From Candidatus Zhuqueibacterota bacterium (GTDB lineage Bacteria > Zhuqueibacterota > Zhuqueibacteria > Oceanimicrobiales > Oceanimicrobiaceae): a stretch of 42,461 nucleotides of DNA. Below, in pieces: positions 40,142 to 42,461 of this stretch. The position numbers and the translations under genes are program-made. The stretch's first letter is position 1, and each line of letters starts with the position of its first letter. The notes under the pieces are model-generated. The model did not search any database. It worked only from the letters and a program-made list of their open reading frames with translations, and was not told the DNA's origin. Location: the NCBI GenBank assembly GCA_029262035.1, contig JAJDAE010000146.1:1-42461 (forward strand). The letters are read 5' to 3'.

Positions 40142-40876
40142 ATGAACTGCCAATTTTGTGATCAGCAAGTGCAGCCGGAGTTTAATTTTTGTCCCGGTTG
40201 CAGCCAGCCTTTAAAAACACGCCCTACGGATGAAATCCTATTGATCGCTTTTGAAAGTCTTGCCCATGGCAATCTTCAGGATGCGACAAAACAATTAGAA
40301 AAGATACTCCAAAAAGAACCAGACCATATTGTTGCTTTGAAAACTTTGGGCAACATCGATTTCCGAAACGGCAATCTCGATGAGGCGATTCGAAAGTTTA
40401 AGAAAGTCCTAACGCTGGATCCCGAATATATTGATGTTTTGTACGACATTGGTGTGGTCTATTATTATCGCGGCGATTTAAATGATTCCGCCCAATACTT
40501 TAGAACTGTTCTGCGTATTGAATCTCATTATAAGTCTGCTCTTTATCGTTTGGGCTTAACCTGCTTCCACCTTGGCCTGCTTGAAGAAGCTACTCTTAAT
40601 CTATCCCGCTGCGTTGCACTCTCCCCGAAAAACATTATGGCGCGTTATCACCTTGCGGGTACTTTTTTCGCCAAAGGCGATTACGAAGAAGCCTGTAGGG
40701 AGTTTAAAACAGTTACGCTTAAAACGCCGGAGAACTCGGCTTCGTTTTACCAATTGGGACTGGCATATAAGGAAATTAAGGAAACGAAGAAAGCCCTCGG
40801 CGCTTTTGAAAAGGCTTTAGAACTGGAGCCGGAAAACGAGAGAGTGAAACAAGAGCTTGCAGAGCTTGCCGTCTGA
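40142..40876 (+). CDS. Zinc-ribbon TPR protein
   Basis: The 244-residue protein begins with a short zinc ribbon (CQFCDQQVQPEFNFCPGC, cysteines at 3, 6, 17 and 20). At least five TPR repeats follow from about residue 30 to the end (LGNIDFRNGNLDEAIRKFKK, IGVVYYYRGDLNDSAQYFRT, LGLAYKEIKETKKALGAFEK). It has no signal peptide and should be cytosolic, unlike its neighbours. The arrangement suggests a cytoplasmic adaptor, perhaps for the kinases of this locus. It ends the plus arm, 16 bp after the PEGA lipoprotein. No terminator is clear downstream. Confidence 0.82.
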   Translation: MNCQFCDQQVQPEFNFCPGCSQPLKTRPTDEILLIAFESLAHGNLQDATKQLEKILQKEPDHIVALKTLGNIDFRNGNLDEAIRKFKKVLTLDPEYIDVLYDIGVVYYYRGDLNDSAQYFRTVLRIESHYKSALYRLGLTCFHLGLLEEATLNLSRCVALSPKNIMARYHLAGTFFAKGDYEEACREFKTVTLKTPENSASFYQLGLAYKEIKETKKALGAFEKALELEPENERVKQELAELAV

Positions 40877-41081
40877 GATTAAAATTTCTGAAATATTGTA
40901 AATATCCGCAGGCTTTAACATCAGAGATTAATTTTTTAATCGATTAAGATTTATCCTTCTGTCTTTATGCACCGGTAACTTACCCCAAAACCCTTTAATT
41001 TTTCTTGATTTTTGAACCAAAAAGCATAACTTCTTTTTTGGAAGATCATTTCTTAACTAATTGAAAATCAAAAGAATAAGT

Positions 41082-42455
41082 ATGAAAACCATAATCGAAC
41101 CATTTCGTATTAAAATGACGGAGCCGATAAAGCTTACGTCGAAAAGTGAGAGAATTGCCGCCCTTAAAAAAGCGCACAATAATATTTTTTTGGTGGATGC
41201 CGAGGACTGCTGCATCGATCTGCTCACAGACAGTGGTACCGGCGCAATGTCTACCAAACAATGGGCAGCCATGATGCTGGGTGATGAAAGTTACGCCGGC
41301 AGCCGTTCATGGAAAAAATTCGAAAGTACCATTCATAACATCACCAACATTAAACACGTTTTCCCAACACACCAGGGCCGCGCCGCAGAAAGCATTCTCG
41401 CCACCACCCGCCTCAAACCCGGCGACATGGTACCCAACAACAGCCATTTCGATACCACCCGCGCAAATATCGAATTTGTTGGCGCCGGCGCTGTAGACCT
41501 GCTGACCGATGCCGGATTAGACCCTGCATTGGAAGTGCCTTTTAAAGGCAATATGGATTTACGGAAACTGGAAAATTTCATTGAAGAAACGGGTGTTGAA
41601 AAAATCCCGTTTTGCATGATCACCGTAACCAACAATACCGGCGGCGGCCAACCGGTTGCTATGGAGAACATTCGAGCGGTTAAAGAAATTTTAAAAAAAT
41701 ACGGTATTCCATTAGTTATAGATGCCTGCCGTTTTGCTGAGAACGCCTATTTTATCCATGAAAACGAAGCGGGCTACGAAAATAAATCACTGCTTGAAAT
41801 CGCCCGGGAAATGTTTGCTTACGCCGATGCTGCAACCATGAGTTGCAAAAAAGACGGACTGGCAAATATCGGCGGTTTTTTTATTTGCAATAATGACGCA
41901 TGGGCAGAAGATTTTAAAAATTTGTTAATTCTGAAAGAGGGTTTCCCAACTTACGGCGGCCTTGCCGGGCGTGACCTTGAAGTAATTTCAGTAGGATTGA
42001 TGGAGGCTCTGGAATATGATTACCAGGTTTACCGCCACGCAACAGTCACCTACATGGGCGAAAAGCTCGAGGCTATGGGTATTCCATTCGTAAAGCCGGT
42101 GGGTGGTCATGCCGTTTTTTTGGATGCCAAAGCATTCTTGCCTGATATTCCGGCATTGCAGTACCCGGGTGTTGGGTTGGTCAACGCACTTTATATCGAA
42201 GGTGGTATCCGCGGTGTCGAGTTAGGCAGCGTGATGTTTGGTAAACGGGATGAAAATGGCGTTGAAATTCCCGCCAATCTTGATTTGGTACGTCTTGCAT
42301 TTCCCCGGCGCGTTTATACCCAAAGCCATTTTGATTATATGATTGAAGTTATTGAGGAAGTCTGGAAAAACCGGGAAGAAATAAGCGGTTATAAAATTAC
42401 ATATCAGCCTAAATTCCTAAGACATTTTACCTGTCATTTTGAACAAGTAAACTAA
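41082..42455 (+). CDS. tnaA: Tryptophanase (tryptophan indole-lyase)
   Basis: The 457-residue protein matches the beta-eliminating lyases TnaA and Tpl. The pyridoxal-phosphate lysine is K257 in SCKKDGLANIGGF, and THQGRAAESIL near residue 96 belongs to the cofactor site. The choice between the two enzymes favours tryptophanase. The C-terminus has LRHFT with H448 aligned to His463 of E. coli TnaA, where tyrosine phenol-lyase has phenylalanine. IRGVELG also lacks the arginine that Tpl uses to bind the phenol group. The enzyme splits tryptophan into indole, pyruvate and ammonia. ATG at 41082 is preferred over TTG at 41061. No TnaC-like leader peptide was seen in the 205 bp upstream, though a CCAAAAA/TTTTTGG hairpin lies at 41017-41041. 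No TnaB permease is in view; the window ends 6 bp after the stop. Confidence 0.93.
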   Translation: MKTIIEPFRIKMTEPIKLTSKSERIAALKKAHNNIFLVDAEDCCIDLLTDSGTGAMSTKQWAAMMLGDESYAGSRSWKKFESTIHNITNIKHVFPTHQGRAAESILATTRLKPGDMVPNNSHFDTTRANIEFVGAGAVDLLTDAGLDPALEVPFKGNMDLRKLENFIEETGVEKIPFCMITVTNNTGGGQPVAMENIRAVKEILKKYGIPLVIDACRFAENAYFIHENEAGYENKSLLEIAREMFAYADAATMSCKKDGLANIGGFFICNNDAWAEDFKNLLILKEGFPTYGGLAGRDLEVISVGLMEALEYDYQVYRHATVTYMGEKLEAMGIPFVKPVGGHAVFLDAKAFLPDIPALQYPGVGLVNALYIEGGIRGVELGSVMFGKRDENGVEIPANLDLVRLAFPRRVYTQSHFDYMIEVIEEVWKNREEISGYKITYQPKFLRHFTCHFEQVN

Positions 42456-42461
42456 ATTTTT

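Noticed and set aside
41082-42455. Tyrosine phenol-lyase
   Set aside because: The LRHFT histidine and the absence of the phenol-binding arginine favour tryptophanase.

Overview
The window looks like a chromosomal segment of an uncultured Gram-negative bacterium of the FCB superphylum, perhaps a KSB1- or Calditrichota-like lineage. The reasons are a secreted phosphatase with a SLSQNYPNPFN-type C-terminal sorting domain, PorV/FadL-like outer-membrane barrels, many lipoproteins, TPR tails added to unrelated enzymes, PEGA-bearing Ser/Thr kinases and multiheme redox proteins. This placement is inference: the window holds no rRNA or other marker gene. No tRNA, rRNA, CRISPR array or intact transposase was seen.

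Layout. 1-4868 (+): a frameshifted CPXCG zinc-ribbon gene, a DinB-family protein, a YhhQ-type queuosine-precursor transporter closed by a terminator, and a secreted purple-acid-phosphatase-like protein with duplicated Ig-like repeats. 4969-8389 (-): a GNAT acyltransferase, an N-succinylamino acid racemase-type enolase and a YfcC-type transporter, reading as a D-amino-acid conversion operon. 8567-10000 (-): a sugar-kinase-like domain fused to a RapZ C-terminal domain. 10256-11480 (+): a lipoprotein with MORN-like repeats behind a strong sigma-54 promoter match. 11480-12633: mostly non-coding, with a small membrane or lipoprotein ORF that has its own promoter and terminator, a decayed GxxExxY gene between inverted repeats, and a dispersed palindromic repeat.

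12634-18519 (+) is the most unusual unit. It is a five-gene operon: a histidine kinase with c-type heme motifs in its periplasmic sensor, two receiver proteins fused to GcvH-like domains that do not keep the canonical lipoyl-lysine motif, a 16-cysteine ferredoxin, and a HybB/NrfD-like quinone protein fused to a triheme cytochrome c7 tail. No catalytic oxidoreductase subunit is present. It looks like a self-contained redox-sensing and electron-transfer module of unknown substrate.

18978-22578 (+): a small lipoprotein, a membrane-anchored AraC regulator, and a diheme cytochrome plus YceI pair that share TPR tails. 22677-23952: an AT-rich DUF4143 ATPase with a good promoter but no ordinary start codon; a perfect 12-bp inverted repeat covers its ribosome binding site.

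23949-40876 is a large envelope locus with two divergent arms. The minus arm runs Ser/Thr kinase, PorV/FadL-like barrel, TPR protein, MltD-like transglycosylase. The plus arm runs Ser/Thr kinase with four PEGA repeats, three TPR-CsgG-TPR proteins, a beta-barrel, a PEGA/DUF2135 lipoprotein and a zinc-ribbon TPR protein. An AT-rich darTG toxin-antitoxin (anti-phage) pair sits between the second and third CsgG genes. The window ends with a complete tryptophanase gene.
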